Of a stretch of 64,000 nucleotides of DNA, positions 1 to 13,317 are shown in pieces (the stretch's first letter is position 1; each line of letters starts with the position of its first letter). The notes under the pieces are model-generated. The model was not told the DNA's origin. It searched no databases and saw only the letters and a list, made by a program, of their open reading frames with translations. Position numbers and translations under genes: made by a program. Source of the DNA: Impatiens glandulifera (lineage: Eukaryota > Streptophyta > Magnoliopsida > Ericales > Balsaminaceae); NCBI RefSeq assembly GCF_907164915.1, contig NC_061868.1, forward strand, positions 28,825,819 to 28,889,818, given 5' to 3'.

Positions 1-614
1 AATGTGGATAATCATGTTTTGTAGGAGATCGATCCCTGTAATGGATCCATGAAATACTGATTGTTATATAATTTTGTGAAACAAATTTCTCCTCTAATAA
101 TATTGTCAATTGTGGCTAGTAGGGCTCTTTATATCTTGTAAAGTTAAATCTTGTTTGTGTAGTATTTATAGAATAAATAGAAGGAGCTCAAAAGGATTGA
201 GTAACAAGGACCAAGTGGGCTTCCACTTTCCCATAAAATAAATCGTTTGAATAGGTCTTCAAGTCCCAGCTAGTTTGTTAAAGTAGGAAAATAAATAGAT
301 GATGGAACACCATGAAATTGAAAATTATAAAGCTGCCTGTGTATTGTTTTTATTCTGATTGCACTAGTTCCTAAGCAGTTCAATGGAGTGGACAAGTAGC
401 CAGGACTATTGAATTCCTTCTTTGTTTAATTATTTACCTGCCTTTATTCATGGCTAAGTATAAAACTTTCTTTATTTATTATATTTTCTTCAAAAATTCG
501 CACAATTGTGTTTTGTTTTCAAACTTTTAGAAAGCCTTTATCCAATTACCACATCAATCTACATTTTCTCTTCATCTTCCCATAAAATTTCATACTATTG
601 GTTCATGACTGTAG

Positions 615-3484
615 GGTTACAGAGAAGATGAAGGATTGAATCTAGAAAGTGATGCTGATGATCAGCTTTTGATCTATTTACCTTTTACTCAAGTTGTTAA
701 ACTGCACTCTATTGTCATCATAGGTCCTGAAGAGGAAGGTAAAAATTCAATCTCTTTTACTGGTTAATTTTCCCCTTTATGTTTTCTAGTTGTGCCTGCA
801 CTTTATCTCATTGATATATGTTTTGCATTTGCATGTACTTTTATAGGGAGACATGAGTGGCTGCTATAGATGATATTTATATTTGTTCTATAAAAATCCA
901 CATGCACATTAGCTTATGTTGCATACATAATATTTGTCTATTTCTCAAAATGATCAATCTACTAACATGTCCTAAACCTAGCACAGTTTTTCTCCTTTGT
1001 GTTTTCAAATGTGTCTTTTTATTTTCCTTTGATTCAACTTGGGGAGAATTTTCTGTCTCCAAGAATGTGTTCGTTCTTGTTAACTTACGAGAAACATGAC
1101 TTCTGATAACTATAATTCTAGGTTCAATGGAATGATTACCAGAGAACTATGAACTATAAATGTCGTAGAGAGATATTGCAAGTAACAAATGCCTTTGCAA
1201 TGTTTACTTCCATTATGACAAAGCATGAAATGTTAATCTAATCCATTAATGAAAAATGAACAAGGTGAATATTTTAGTGATATGATATTCATATGTTATT
1301 TGTGGTAAACTAAAGAGAACCTGTATTATCAAGAATGTGTTTGCTTACATAATAGACATCAGGGTTATTTATAGGATAGCATAAGGTAATAGTATCTTAT
1401 GGCTTGCTTGATTTAGGTTATTTTAATAACCATGTGGTTCCATTAAACCTTGTTTGATGTAGGTTATTTGGGTAAAAAGACATTAGGAGGTCGATGATTT
1501 GAATGACGTGCTTGATGGGATATGAGGTTATTGGAATTAATCCCAAATAACCCACATCAAACAAGGACTTAGCTAAATTCAATAAAAGTTGCTTATATTC
1601 TCAATCATATATTATAGTTGTATTATATTATGAGATATTATTCTGATTTCCAATATCATTTCTAATGTCTAAACATTATTGAACAGTTTCTCAACACCCT
1701 TCCTAGTCATTAGTGCAGTTATTAGACTAACTTGATCTGGTGTTAGTTGCTTGTTGACAGGATAATTCCATGTCAGAATGCTAAAATTATTACTTGATTG
1801 ATCTCCTCCTTCAAATATCTTTTTTCTTTCGCATAAATTGGAATTTCATGCTTGTCTGTTTTGCATGCATTTTTCAACTTTATCAATGTTCACATTATGT
1901 GGTTGGTGAATCTACTAGACATATCATGATCTAATGGGTTACTATTTCTAGGTCCCAAGACCGTGAAGCTTTTCTCAAACAAGGAACATATGGGATTTAG
2001 GTAATGCTTTGAAACTGCGAATGTCCTTTAGTGGAATAAATATTCAGATCCTATTGTTTGGTAATCATTGGAAAAAATTTGCAGCAATGTTAGCGATTAT
2101 CCTCCAAGTGACACAGTTGTTCTATCCACTGATGCTCTCAAGGTACGTTTCTTGAATATCTACATCCACGTGCAATATGATGTGTCGAGGACTTTATAAA
2201 TGTTTGATTATACTTTTGAAGCATCTAATTTCTTGTTTGGTATTTTGCAGGGAAAATCCACTGTCTTAAAATATGTTAAGTTCCAGAATGTTCGAAGGTA
2301 ATTTTCTTAATGTGCTTCAGTTATAATCTCCTTCACTTTTATGATAGTAATCTTTAATGTACAAGTTGCTCTAATTGGTCAAATCTGTCAGCTTGACAAT
2401 TTTTATTGAAGACAATCAATCTGGCTCTGAAATCACAAAAATTCAGAAGATTGTCCTTTATGGAACAACGTAAGTTCAAAGTACTCTTTTATCTTTTAAT
2501 TTAAACATGATCCTGAAGTTTGTCTATTTGTATATTTGTCCTGAATTATTAGTCTGTCCTGGTATCTTTGAGAAAGCACATAAATGTCTGTATCCTAATT
2601 GGTTATGTTTCTTCTGTTTGCACCAGTAAGAATTTATGACCTTCTAGGTTGTCCTATGTGAGGCCTTGTTTGACGGAAGGGTTAATGCAAATAACCCCTT
2701 ATCCCTCCTTCAATCAAATTATCAACATTATTACCAAATTATGTTTTATAACATTTTAATATTAAATGTAATGGATATTTGAGTCATTTAACCCAAATAA
2801 TCCATTTTTTCATAAAATATGATCTTTCTTTTCTCAAAAATATCCTACCCCAAACAGAATCTTTCTTAATTCCGACTAACATGGCTTCACGAATGTGTTC
2901 CTATCAGTTCTTCATTCCAACATGAGACAAAACTGATTCCATTGCTAACCAATACCATAATCAGCTGCATATACTTTTGGATTTGAACGATTCTCAACAG
3001 TCTTAATTCAACATCTAGTTCGATTCACAGTAGTTCTGAATCTCAACACCTGAACAAATATCTAATTCAGTAGCAATACGTTAGCCTCTTGAGACTTCCG
3101 AGACTTTTGAAAATTCTATCAAACCTGATTCTCGATTGTTGTGATTCAATTCTGTCTAGTTCTGTTTGTGGTTCAGCCTGACTTCACGTCTTGTTCAATT
3201 TAATCACGTCGTTCGTCTTGTATGGAATCTATTTCCAGAACCGACTATATGTTTCCTCCAATTCAGTCAAGAATTTCCTTTTTTGATAATTTGTGTTTAT
3301 TTAGTTTGACCACTATTGTAGTATGTTTCTCTGTTATACCTATGCTAAATTATCACTAACTGTATGAATATATGATAATAATTGTTTCTGTTATTCTTCA
3401 ATCGTTTAGTGATGGTGTGACCTAAAAAATTGCAGGGTGGAAACAACCGACATGAAAGGCCTGAAAAAGATCGAGGATCACTAA
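615..3484 (+). CDS. PITH domain protein, 3' part (six exons)
   Basis: Six exons join in one frame: 615-738, 1952-2000, 2085-2142, 2251-2297, 2392-2469 and 3436-3484 (stop TAA). Every junction I read is GT-AG and phases are consistent. The 134 residues match the PITH (DUF1000, thioredoxin-like C-terminal) family, including [36 protein letters not shown] and the C-terminus [13 protein letters not shown]. In animals this domain links TXNL1 to the proteasome; the plant single-domain protein has no firmly known role. The family is about 176 residues in Arabidopsis, so roughly 40 N-terminal residues are missing. I found no matching first exon in 1-614, so it lies upstream of the window. Intron 1 (739-1951) holds a small MITE. 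No frame damage is seen. Confidence 0.9.
1446..1568. mobile_element. Tourist-like MITE in PITH gene intron
   Basis: The ends are inverted copies: CCTTGTTTGATG near 1448 and CATCAAACAAGG ending near 1566. The match continues inward through GTTATTTGGG and CCCAAATAAC. TTA trinucleotides flank it at 1443-1445 and 1569-1571, as expected for PIF/Harbinger (Tourist-like) insertions. About 123 bp, no coding capacity. A related but poorly bounded sequence starts with the same CCTTGTTTGA near 2663 in the last intron of the same gene. Confidence 0.6.
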
Positions 3485-4172
3485 TTTCAGCAATTATTAT
3501 TATTATTATTTCATAAACACTTGATCTATCACAGTTCTTCCTTATCCTAACCAATCATTCAATGATTTGATATCTTGATGGGATTTGGATTTGTGCCAGA
3601 GATTTTGATAGATTTCTTCATCACTTGATAAAACTATTGTACTGGTTCCTTGTACTTCATTGAAGCAATTTGACTTTATCATCTATTGACAATGATGTTT
3701 ACTCAGTTTGTATCTGCAGAAAAATGGTTGCAAATTGCAATATGATGTGTTTCCAACAAATTTAGGTATGAAAACAAAAGAATTTAGTCACAAAAAAGCA
3801 TCTCCAAATTTGAATCAATTTTTTTTTCTACTGAATTTGTTGCAACAAAATTACCAACTACTTTAACCGCTATAAAATGTAGCAAATGGGAATCAATTTC
3901 CAATTAATATTTACCCAACAAATTTAGGGTTAAGGCTTGAATTTGCAACTGAATTCCATCTAATATCTTACCAAACAATTTCATTTATTTACCAGAAGTC
4001 TCAAATACTGAGTTTATGTCACAAGAGTAAAGTAAATAAGCCTTCTGATAAGACAATAATAATATACATCAGCCAACATCTATTTATCAAACAATGCACA
4101 TGAGAAGGTCAGTCATATGGGAAGGAGAATATAATATAAATTATAAAATATCGAAGGAACCAAGCACTTCAT

Positions 4173-7100
4173 TCACTCTTCTGCAAATAGGTCGATGCTA
4201 CCAATTTGGAACCTCTGATTTGACTTTGAATCTGCAACAGCAAGAAACCTGAACCTGCACAACATCCAAAATCAAATTTATAAAAAACAATCTATTGAAA
4301 ACTTGAATAATATAATTTGCAATCGCAATGTGACTGAAAAACCTGAATGCATTTGCAAGCAATGTAGCTGATTTTTTAATTTCAAAGGCTTTTCTCTGGA
4401 AGCGATTCTCAAAAGTCTGAGAAGCTTGTTTATCCATTATCTGCCAGCTGCAACCTCCATCGTCGCTTCCTTCTACAATCCTGCAAAATGAACAATAATC
4501 GGATTTCATTTTGCTTTAGGGCAGATTGATTTTAATAACATATTATTCTTACTGCTCAAAAGTCATACATACATACCAATCCATTGGATCTCTTTCAGGA
4601 GCATCATTGGCCGACATTAGCTCATATGCTACCAGCTTATATTTCTTGTTGTCTTTTACTTTATAAGTGATCCAACAACCTACAAAAAGATGAATCTGCT
4701 TATTTATCACATTTTTATAGCCAAACAAATAAGACAAAAATGGTCTCAAGGATGAATATATTTGTTACCTTTTGCCCCATTTGGTTCCTCCCATTTTGAC
4801 ATCCGTGTCCCATCAAATGTACAAGTAGCCTGAAAGGTAGTAGTTTAACATTGAAATTATTGATTGATGAAAGAAATACTACACAAAATCATCATCATCA
4901 TTATTATTATTTAAGATGCTTTAAATAAGAAGCAAACTTGATACTATACAAAATCATTAGAAATTATGAAAAAAGAATGAACTCAATACTAGTAGTGTAC
5001 TTACAATACCAAATGGGAGCTCCTCCCCACTAGCAAGCACTAAACCTGAACATATTCTATTCCTCTTCAACATTGGCCAAGAAAGGGATGCTTTTTCACT
5101 GAAGCTGCTACAATTACTGATTTTTTGAATCACGTCATCAACAGCATGAAAAAAAACTGGCAATGCTATGGACGTTTTAACTGGGGCACCGGCCAGCGTT
5201 ATTTCAATCCTTCCATCAGGATCAGAGGTACTACTCTTAAGAGAAAGAGCATCAAGTAATTTACCAAAATATGGAAGCATCTGTAGAAAATATTTTTCAG
5301 CACCAGAATTTATTGAAGTTGTCCTTTGTTTAAAAGGTGAATTCTTGAGATTGATCATAGCCTTCCTGAAAATGTTAAGAACTTCAATAGCTTTAGACTT
5401 GGGGTAACATGCCTCAACAAAATGGCATATGACTATGGAAAGTGCATCATAGATTCTTGTCACATGCTCGTCTATGCATCTACGGACTGGACAAAGAGAT
5501 GAGCTCAAAGAGTCGGAACCAAATTCTGATCTTGACATGCGCCAACTCTCATCGCCACTTTGCCTTCCAGGTAAAGATATTGAGGAGATATCGGTGGAAC
5601 GAAAATCTTTCTCAAGTGCTTCTGCTTCTTTCCGGTCACGTTCTTCCAGAGTAGTAACCACCTTAGACAAAAATTTCTGTCTGCATTCTTGTCTAAGTCT
5701 AGATAGAAGAGCAGTCAAAGCAGGCTCAGTGGTAAGATTTCTCCTCAAGGAAACCTACGACATGAAAAGATTTTCTTGCTTTATTGAAAGAACAGAATAG
5801 TGCGTGGAAAAATGTGAGCTAACTTCACTAAGTTTATGACTACCTCATTCCACTTTCTTGTGTAGCGCCTGGTGACATCATAGACTCCGTCGTTTGCAAG
5901 AGCAATAACGTAATTCAATTTTTTACTCCAGCTGCAGAAAACGGGATATATAATGCAAAAAATAGATAGGACATGAGATGATGTGAAGATAATAGAGAAT
6001 CAGGATGCAGTTTAACAGATGACTTGAGGTGGGAATAGCATACCCATTTTCATATAAGAGTGGGCGGTCATAGATAGCCTCACATGGATCAAGATGCATC
6101 CATCTGCAAAATTCACCATGAACTAATAATTTAAGAAAATAACTAAATCACCTCCAATTGTAGCATTCAGATTAATGACAAACCTGCCCAGAGAATGAGA
6201 GAAGCATTCAGTCCAAACGTGATCTGTGAAATCCAGGATCTGATAGGAGAGAGAGAGATAGTTGAAGTGTCTGTAAGGTTTTCACAATTGAAAAATTCCA
6301 GAAAGTCACTAATGCCTACAGATTCCTATACTCGAATATATTTAAAAGCATGAAAGAACATCTTAGAGTAAGAGTAGGATGAAGTTAACTTAAAAAATAC
6401 TAAACTTTCTTCTGCTAAAAGATTAACAAAGGAGAACAGAGATTTGCTAAAGAAAACAAAATTAACGGAAGTTGTAACGATATTAATAAAATTATTCAAA
6501 GAGACATCGATTTAAACCGGAGATTATTTATGCACCCTTATTAAGAAAGTTCATGTGGGATTATGCTCCTTTATGTGTTCAGGGATATATTTTCCCCAAT
6601 TGAAAAAGTTCATGTATAAATATATCATTTTCCCCTATCAATCTGTCCTTATTTTTGCCTCTTTAATTAAAAATCAGGATAGGTGTGCATCAAACACTTA
6701 CTGCCACTAAAACTCTCATTCTTAATTGGAGCTTAGGATGTAAGAGTAAAACTTGTTGTTCAGCAATACAATGTAAACATTGAAGAGTATATTTGTTTGA
6801 AACTTTAAAAAAATGACGTTAATAAATAAGCAAGAGAATTCACTGCAGACAGTTCATAATGTTATTTTGTTAAGCTTGTAATCCTTGAATTGCTTTCATA
6901 AAAACCATACTCACAAGACGAGATTCATAACCAAATGATCGGCAGTACAATGTAAAGCAATTGGCCCATTCGCCACAGCGCCCTTGCCTTGTTTCAAGGA
7001 GCTGCATAATGATAATGTTAAGACTGCCACAAGTCAAATCCAAAACCAATTAAAAGCTAGTATTACCTTCATTGGGTCATTGTACCGCGGGAAACGAGTA

Positions 7101-10100
7101 ATGCTTGAGCAGCCAAAGCAGCTGTACACAGAGGCTGGATTAAACCCATTAAAAGAAAATCCAGGCATATGATTCTGAAAAGCATGAACTGACAATGCAG
7201 ATAATGTAAAGGACCATAAAGTTACAATACACATTATCCCGAAAATCATGGAATCTGTTAGGCAGGGTTCTATTTTTGAATCAAGTTATTTAGGTAGTGA
7301 TTATATCCTAGAATTAAGTTACTATAGTTAAAAGATAATTAAGGATAATTATCTATTCATGTATACACAATTATTTTTTAAAAAGGTTTACAGACAATTA
7401 TCAGTTAATTATTCTTTTACATTAAAATATACTGGTAAATCCCTTCTTTAATTCTAGTAATGTGTCAACACTCCCCCTCAAACAGGGTTGTACATGCCCA
7501 ACTTGAACATGGCTCTTCCAATATTGTTCGTTCAAGGGCCTTGGTGAGAATGTCTGCACAATCTGTTCAGCAGTTGGATGTAGGAGACTGATTTCCTTGC
7601 CTTTATCCATATATCTTAATTTTCAATGAGATTAGTTTACTTTAATTCTTCAATATTCAATGTTCTCTGGTGCATGACTATCTATACATATAAAACTGAA
7701 TCCCAAAGCATATCTGTAAGAAATAAACCCTCCAAACCTACCGAAATCTTGGAAAGGCTATATTTATAACAGCTGACAGTTGCAACAGGAACAAAATGCA
7801 CAGGATGATTGGATTATTGTGTGGGAGAAAGAGGAGGGGAGAAATAAACATTTCATAACTTGTACCTATAGACTTCAACACGTGAGGCACCATAACGGAT
7901 TTCTGAAAGAAGTGGAGTACCCATACCCTTATTTTCTGTCTCATTTCCACAAGAGTCACAACTAGGTGCATTTACCCACCTACAGGAATAAGTTCAAATA
8001 TAATTAGATTCAAAGTTCACCTTATATAAAATGCATCCACAGTTCAAATTTAGCTCTTCCATGTTGATACAGATTAAAGGGTTCAGGCCCTTGGAATATA
8101 ATGCTTATTACATAAGTTATAGTTCAGGAGTATGTGAAAACCCCCAGTATTTGGTTAAATGGCTCTCCTTTACTGAATGGTGGTATAATACTAACTATCA
8201 TTCATCTGTCCTAACCATCCCATGTGAAGTGGTTTATGGCCAAGCACCTCCAGTTCACTATCACTATTTAGCAGGAGACTTTCGAGTGGAAGCTGTGGAT
8301 AGGAGTTTGCTGCTAGGGAAGAAGCCATCAAAATGTCTTGATTTCATTTGCATAGAGCCCAACATAAAATGAAGCATCAGGCAAAATAAGAAGAGAATTA
8401 TTTGAGTACAAAATTGATGACTGGGTTTATGTCAAGTTGCAGCCCTATTGACACTCGTCTGTAAGAGGAAAAACTTAAAACTAAGTCATAAGTTTTATGG
8501 GCCTTTTCATGTAGTAGCTTATAAACTGAATATTCCTTTAACTGCAAAAATGCATACGTGATGCACATTTCCCATCTCAAAAAGACGATTGGAGACACAT
8601 GGGCTCAACAATATGTATCTGAGTTACAGCAGGAAGCAACTCCTCTTAAAGCCACTATGAATGAAAGAGTGGTGTTGAAAGATGGTATCAGCATAGGTCA
8701 ATACTTGCTCAGATGGTCTAATTTGACTGATTATGATGCACCATGTGAGGATGAATCTTGTCCTGAGACTTGATTTTCAGAATTTTTGTTCAATCTTTGG
8801 GAGTTTCAGCTAACCTTTCTTCTATGACGTTTGTGGTTGAACGAATGTCGAAGGGGAGGCTAATGTTTTTAGAAAGGATCCAACACAATTATGGGCATTT
8901 AGAGGGAAGGAAAAGGCCGGAAAAGACAGTTTAGAGATCCATTTGAACAATTCAGTTTCTCCCTCAAGGTTTCTCTCTAATTCTCAACTCCTTCTAAGAC
9001 ATTCTAGTTCATTTCTCATCTAACTGGTATCTCTTCTGTAATTGCAGGCTCTTGCTACAATTCCTATCTCATCTTGTCCCTTCTGCATTCTATCTTCTTC
9101 TAGCTATTGTCAAAGGTATTATTTCCTCAATTATAGTCTATATAGAGTTGATTCTAATTGCAAGGATATCACAATTCACCTTAGATATAAGGGATGGATT
9201 AAATTGAACTGAATCAGACTCATAGGGATCATTTGTCTAATAGTTGACTGCTTATCAAATGATTAATGACATTGAAATGTGGAGAAAAACTTTGGGCAGA
9301 AGCAGAATCTGCATTATGTCACCACACTGAAAAAGTTATTTCTATCAATAAAAATGTGAGGGAGACAGAGACCTGAATGATTGTTTGAACCAGAATAGGA
9401 GCTGTAGCAAGAAAGCATGATCCTGTTCAGACTTTTTGGGTTCAAAGTTACCCTCCTGAAAATGAAAAAATAAAGGACAACTATTTAAACATGACTACCC
9501 TTGAAAAAGGTAGAGAAATTAAGAATATTGTGTCGACAAGCTGTCAAGATTTTGTTTTTGAATCCATTATATGAATCAATTTAACTATTCAAGGTACATC
9601 CAGAACAATTTTGGCACATATAGACACATCAAATAATGTCTTCTATGAGGAACACTTGCATACTTTGTGCTTTCCACAATGCAATTGTTTGCTGTTGTGT
9701 CATTCAAAAATATTGATATTTGATTCATAAACTGAAATCATCGCATCATGTTCACTAATGGACTTGTATGAACATAACAGATATTAGAGGTACCACCAAC
9801 ATAATAGAGTAATTATGTGGAAGATTATACAGTGTGTTATCCAGAGGCATAGAATATGAAAGATCTTTTGGAAGTAATCCAACCCAAGAAAGTGTGGACA
9901 TGGAAAGCTAATTTTTTATTATACTTCACTTTTGAGTAAATCTGACAACTACACATGACTGCTTATAAATCCATTAAACAACATACACCGTTGGCCCTAC
10001 TGAAGAAGACCTTCATTCAAGAATAATGCAGGACTTTTAATCAAAGACTGGATAAGATTAAAGATCAGACCTTTGCTAATGCTACCAGTGCTTTCTCCTC

Positions 10101-11413
10101 AAGTTTCTCCACAGGCACTGTCTTTCGTGCTGCTTCCTGACGTGCAGGGTCTTCATACTACATATGGCTCAAAAAGATAAGGTAAGTTAGATACAAATGC
10201 TTATGACGTTTAATTATTAGAATGCGTATAAGGAAGAAGATATATAAACCAACAGTGAAATAAATAACTAACAATATGCATAAATATATGCAAATAACAC
10301 CTCCCAAAGTATTCAAAATAACAAACAGCTTCTAAACACAGTTCAAAATTGGCTCCTATGCAAGCCAGGCGAGGTGGAAAGTGATGACACGATGAGGAGA
10401 AACAACCATGTGATAAAATAATCAAAGAAAAAAAGAGTTGTGTTTTGTTTGTTGCTCAAAAACTTTGTTTTTAGAATTGTTTGATTGCTTGGGAAATGAA
10501 ATGTGTTTCCAATTTCTTTACTTTATCGTGTAAAGACTCTTGGATTATTTTTCAATAAAATGATTAAAAAAAAAACAGCTTCATAGTTATTTTGACATTG
10601 AAAGTTATATCATGCAAGGATGCAATGGTACAATTAAATAATTCATTGGCCTCTTGGAGATACAGATTACAGTCAAATCAACATCGATAATAATTCATTG
10701 GCCTCTTGGAGAAGTGGGTTAAAAGGAAATCAAACAAGATGATGATCAAAGAGAAATCTACCAACATTACCATCTGAACTTGGTCAATGTATGGCCTAAT
10801 CCGCTGCTCCATTTTTTCCCCATGTTCACTTGCTGCAAATTGTTGATACATAAGGGCTTCTTCTTCCGCCTAAAAGATACAAGAAAAGTTTGTTATTTAT
10901 TAGGACTCATCAACAGTGCAATTACGGCGCAAATACGATTGGACCCAGACCTGCAACAACCGAGCCAATTCTTCATCAGATTTTTCCATTTGGGTAATAT
11001 GATCAGCCGATATCCCAGCTCTGTTAGCCTCATCATCGTTAATAGAGACCAACCGGAGTTTATCAGAAATGGCAACGAGGTCAGAAACGTCCGATACGAT
11101 ACTATCATTCTCCCTTGCCAGTATCTTTTTCAATCAACATAAACATTGAGGTTGGTTATGGAACATGTACTAGTTAGTAAAGTAATTATGATATGATTAG
11201 AGAAGACAAACCTTTTGCTCATCGGGGGGAACTGAAGTTAGTGAAAAGATTTGGAATTTGAGAACCTGAAAATAAGTAATGAAAGATAGTAAAGAAACTG
11301 ATATGAAAGGTATGTATGTGTATGTATATATATACTTCAAAACCGTCGTCAGTGTCGTAATCGATATCATAGTCGGTGACGTTATGACGAACGGAAATCC
11401 TGCGAGCAACCAT
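4173..11413 (-). CDS. PNG1: Peptide-N4-(N-acetyl-beta-glucosaminyl)asparagine amidase (cytosolic PNGase), 17 exons
   Basis: Seventeen exons, in translation order: 11413-11336, 11265-11212, 11124-10951, 10869-10771, 10157-10071, 9455-9373, 7979-7866, 7121-7067, 7001-6915, 6239-6184, 6103-6044, 5931-5844, 5754-5005, 4829-4769, 4679-4577, 4480-4343, 4254-4173. They total 2169 bp, 722 residues plus stop; Arabidopsis PNG1 is about 721. The enzyme strips N-glycans from misfolded glycoproteins exported from the ER. The transglutaminase-fold triad is visible: Cys257 ([10 protein letters not shown]), His284 (DHVWTE), Asp301 (HLDPCE), with spacings 27 and 17 identical to yeast Png1. Two zinc-binding CX2C pairs lie at 199/202 and 231/234. 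The family N-terminus MVARR fixes the start at 11413; an upstream in-frame ATG at 11434 is less likely. The plant C-terminal extension ends GSIDLFAEE. No frame damage. Confidence 0.95.
7256..7612 (-). mobile_element. Truncated Ty1/copia 3' end with LTR in PNG1 intron 7
   Basis: On the minus strand, about 7612-7485 encodes the tail of a copia RNase H ([19 protein letters not shown] resembles the family motif PTxEQxADxxTKxLN). A polypurine tract (about 7484-7471, GAGGGGGAG) follows, then an LTR from TGTTGACAC at 7470 to CTAACA at 7256 (215 bp). The rest of the element is missing. It lies sense to PNG1 within intron 7 (7865-7122). It is a dead remnant; the TG...CA ends and the tract in front make the LTR call fairly firm. 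Confidence 0.7.
8031..8773 (+). pseudogene. Ty3/gypsy integrase C-terminal fragment in PNG1 intron 6 (antisense)
   Basis: Reading frames on the plus strand resemble the end of a gypsy polyprotein: [19 protein letters not shown] is the integrase C-terminal segment that precedes the GPF region, and about 8558-8773 encodes a chromodomain-like tail ([25 protein letters not shown]). The part between is frameshifted and interrupted by stops. It lies antisense to PNG1 in the 1.39-kb intron between exons 6 and 7, and no gag, protease or RT is left. Confidence 0.7.
8847..9172 (+). mobile_element. Polypurine tract and probable 3' LTR remnant of the gypsy fragment
   Basis: A purine-rich run (GAAGGGGAGG, about 8849-8858) follows the gypsy reading frame and is followed by a TG start near 8863. 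A pyrimidine-rich, non-coding stretch with the look of an LTR extends to about 9172 (ends near TCACA). The right boundary is not fixed because no second LTR is present to align. Confidence 0.4.
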
Positions 11414-11623
11414 CTTCTTCTCAAGGAGGATCAAGTGAAATCCAAGGGAATCGCTTTCTGGTTCAACTGGTCAAGAAGAGGGGAGAATTCCTTTCTTAGA
11501 TTTCAAGAATTCATCGTCAAATTCTTTATTATAAAAAAACATCCATTTCATTAAAAAATGAAAGAAAGAGAAATGATCTAGACTTCTCTTTTTCTTACCC
11601 TTTTTCTTTGAGGTTGATATAAT

Positions 11624-11951
11624 GGGAAATTCATAAAATTAAATATGTTAGTGACATATATATATTTTTTTTAATTTTTAAGACGATTTTGTCCTTGTTG
11701 CGAGACATTCACAATCGCGAAACGACGCAACCGGCATTCGCGAGACGCAACCGACAATCGCGAGACGAAAAAAAAATTGTGTCTCGTGATTGTCGGTTGC
11801 GTCTCGCAACCGGAGTTTGCGTCTCGCGATTATGTACGTCTCGCGACAGGGGCAAAATCGTCTAAAAAAAAGTGTCATCAGCGCATTTAATTTTATGAGC
11901 CGACACTTATGTCAAATAAGACAATATTTAGTGTCATTTCGTCAAATTCCC
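11624..11951. mobile_element. Foldback MITE, Mutator-like ends, upstream of PNG1
   Basis: The right end read inward starts GGGAATTTGACGAAATGAC; the left end starts GGGAAATT and appears to have lost about 45 bp before rejoining at CATAAAATTAAAT, which both arms share. Further in, both arms read AGACGATTTTG (11681 and ending 11863). The core is GC-rich: 11740-11766 pairs with 11781-11807 (27 nt, one mismatch) around an A-rich loop, and GCGAGAC recurs throughout. The 9-bp flanks (tgatataat and cgatatcag) agree at 6 of 9 positions, suggesting a decayed Mutator-type duplication. It starts about 210 bp upstream of the PNG1 start codon. Confidence 0.6.
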
Positions 11952-13310
11952 CGATATCAGAGTGTCATTCTTTCTCTCATTTTTTCTCTCAAATTTTATT
12001 TTCCATCACTTTTGAATGAGAAATTTTAATTTTTTAATTTATAAAAAAGAATTTACAATAATTATAATTGAAAATAATAAAAAAAAAATACTATATTTAA
12101 AAAGTTTGTAATGAAAGTATTTGGATGAATTCATTAGATTTTTTCAATAATTTGGGTGATGAAAGGAGAACGACAATCATATATAGCGCAATCTAATTGA
12201 CTCTGAAAAATAAAATAATTTGTCTCTCTTCTTTCCTTACATTTCATTTTTTCATTCGATTAGTGATCTCAAGTCATTCTCTCAAATTCTTTTCCCAAAT
12301 TTTCTCTTCATATTCACTTCTCTAAATTAAATATTAATTTTCAATCGACCATAATATTTTTGTTATTTTCTAGTTACAAATTATTCATAATATTTTTAAT
12401 AAACTTGGACATATCAATTATAAATATTGCATTAACATTTAATATAAAAAAAACATGAAAAATGAGCACTAACAATAAATATTTGTCTCTAAAGAATAAA
12501 ATATCTTAAAAGATAATAAAAAACTGTTATGGTCAAATATCACTTAACAAAAATCGGATAAAAATCAAGTTGATACTTAATGAAATGTAATAAGAAAACA
12601 ATCAAAGTATTCATGTAATTGCAATTAATAAAAATTTGATTTGGACATAAATTTTTAATTCAGTTATCTCAATGTTTTATTTTGTTCTAAATGAAGTCTT
12701 AGATTAATTCTACATACATTGTTGAATGATTCTTGATTCATAAAATTTATTATATTTAACTAGAATTGAAAATTTCAAATTCTAAAAAAAATTCAAATTG
12801 GGTTTTTCTTTCTTGGCTTTTTCTTAGAATAGTTTGACTATTTCTAATTGATCATTATATCACATGAAATGATTATGGATTAATTGTTGATTATATGTTT
12901 TAATTTATAGTTTGTGATTTTTAAATTTAAATGAAGTTATGTTTTTAAATGAGCATGTTAATTTGATATCAATGGGTGTGGATTCATGTTTGGTATGTTG
13001 TCTGAAAGGGTTTATGATCATTTTATAGTCATTTTATGGTCAATTTTTGAATGCCACATAAAATCTAGAGGAGTTTGAACCATTTTTAAAAAGTTGAATA
13101 TACATAAATTAGATGAACTTTGGAGATTGATAGTGGATTGTGTATAATTTTAAATGCTCTGCAATTTTGACATTACTTAAATAATTTGGTTGTCTATCAA
13201 GGTGCAAAACTAGAATGGATGTTTTTCTAAAATGAATCTCTAGAAATGAATTTCGAAATCTATAAGACCACTTGGGTACACAATATGATTATTTTTTTTA
13301 ATATTCAAAA
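11952..13310. other. AT-rich intergenic spacer
   Basis: No open frame of note, no splice-consistent exon series and no retroelement motif is visible. The sequence is AT-rich with short homopolymers. Confidence 0.5.
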
Positions 13311-13317
13311 TATGCAA

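Noticed and set aside
857..1099. 80-codon frame in the PITH gene intron
   Set aside because: It lies between proven exons, has low-complexity hydrophobic content and no family match.
2661..2870. Second Tourist-like MITE in the PITH gene
   Set aside because: The left end matches, but the right end (CCAAACAGAATC) is a poor inverse and no duplication is clear, so it is not listed as a feature.
5168..5800. Plus-strand frames of 70-108 codons
   Set aside because: They are antisense to the 750-bp PNG1 exon 13, whose minus-strand frame matches the PNGase family.
11279..11554. 91-codon plus-strand frame
   Set aside because: It overlaps PNG1 exon 1 and promoter in antisense and has no motif.
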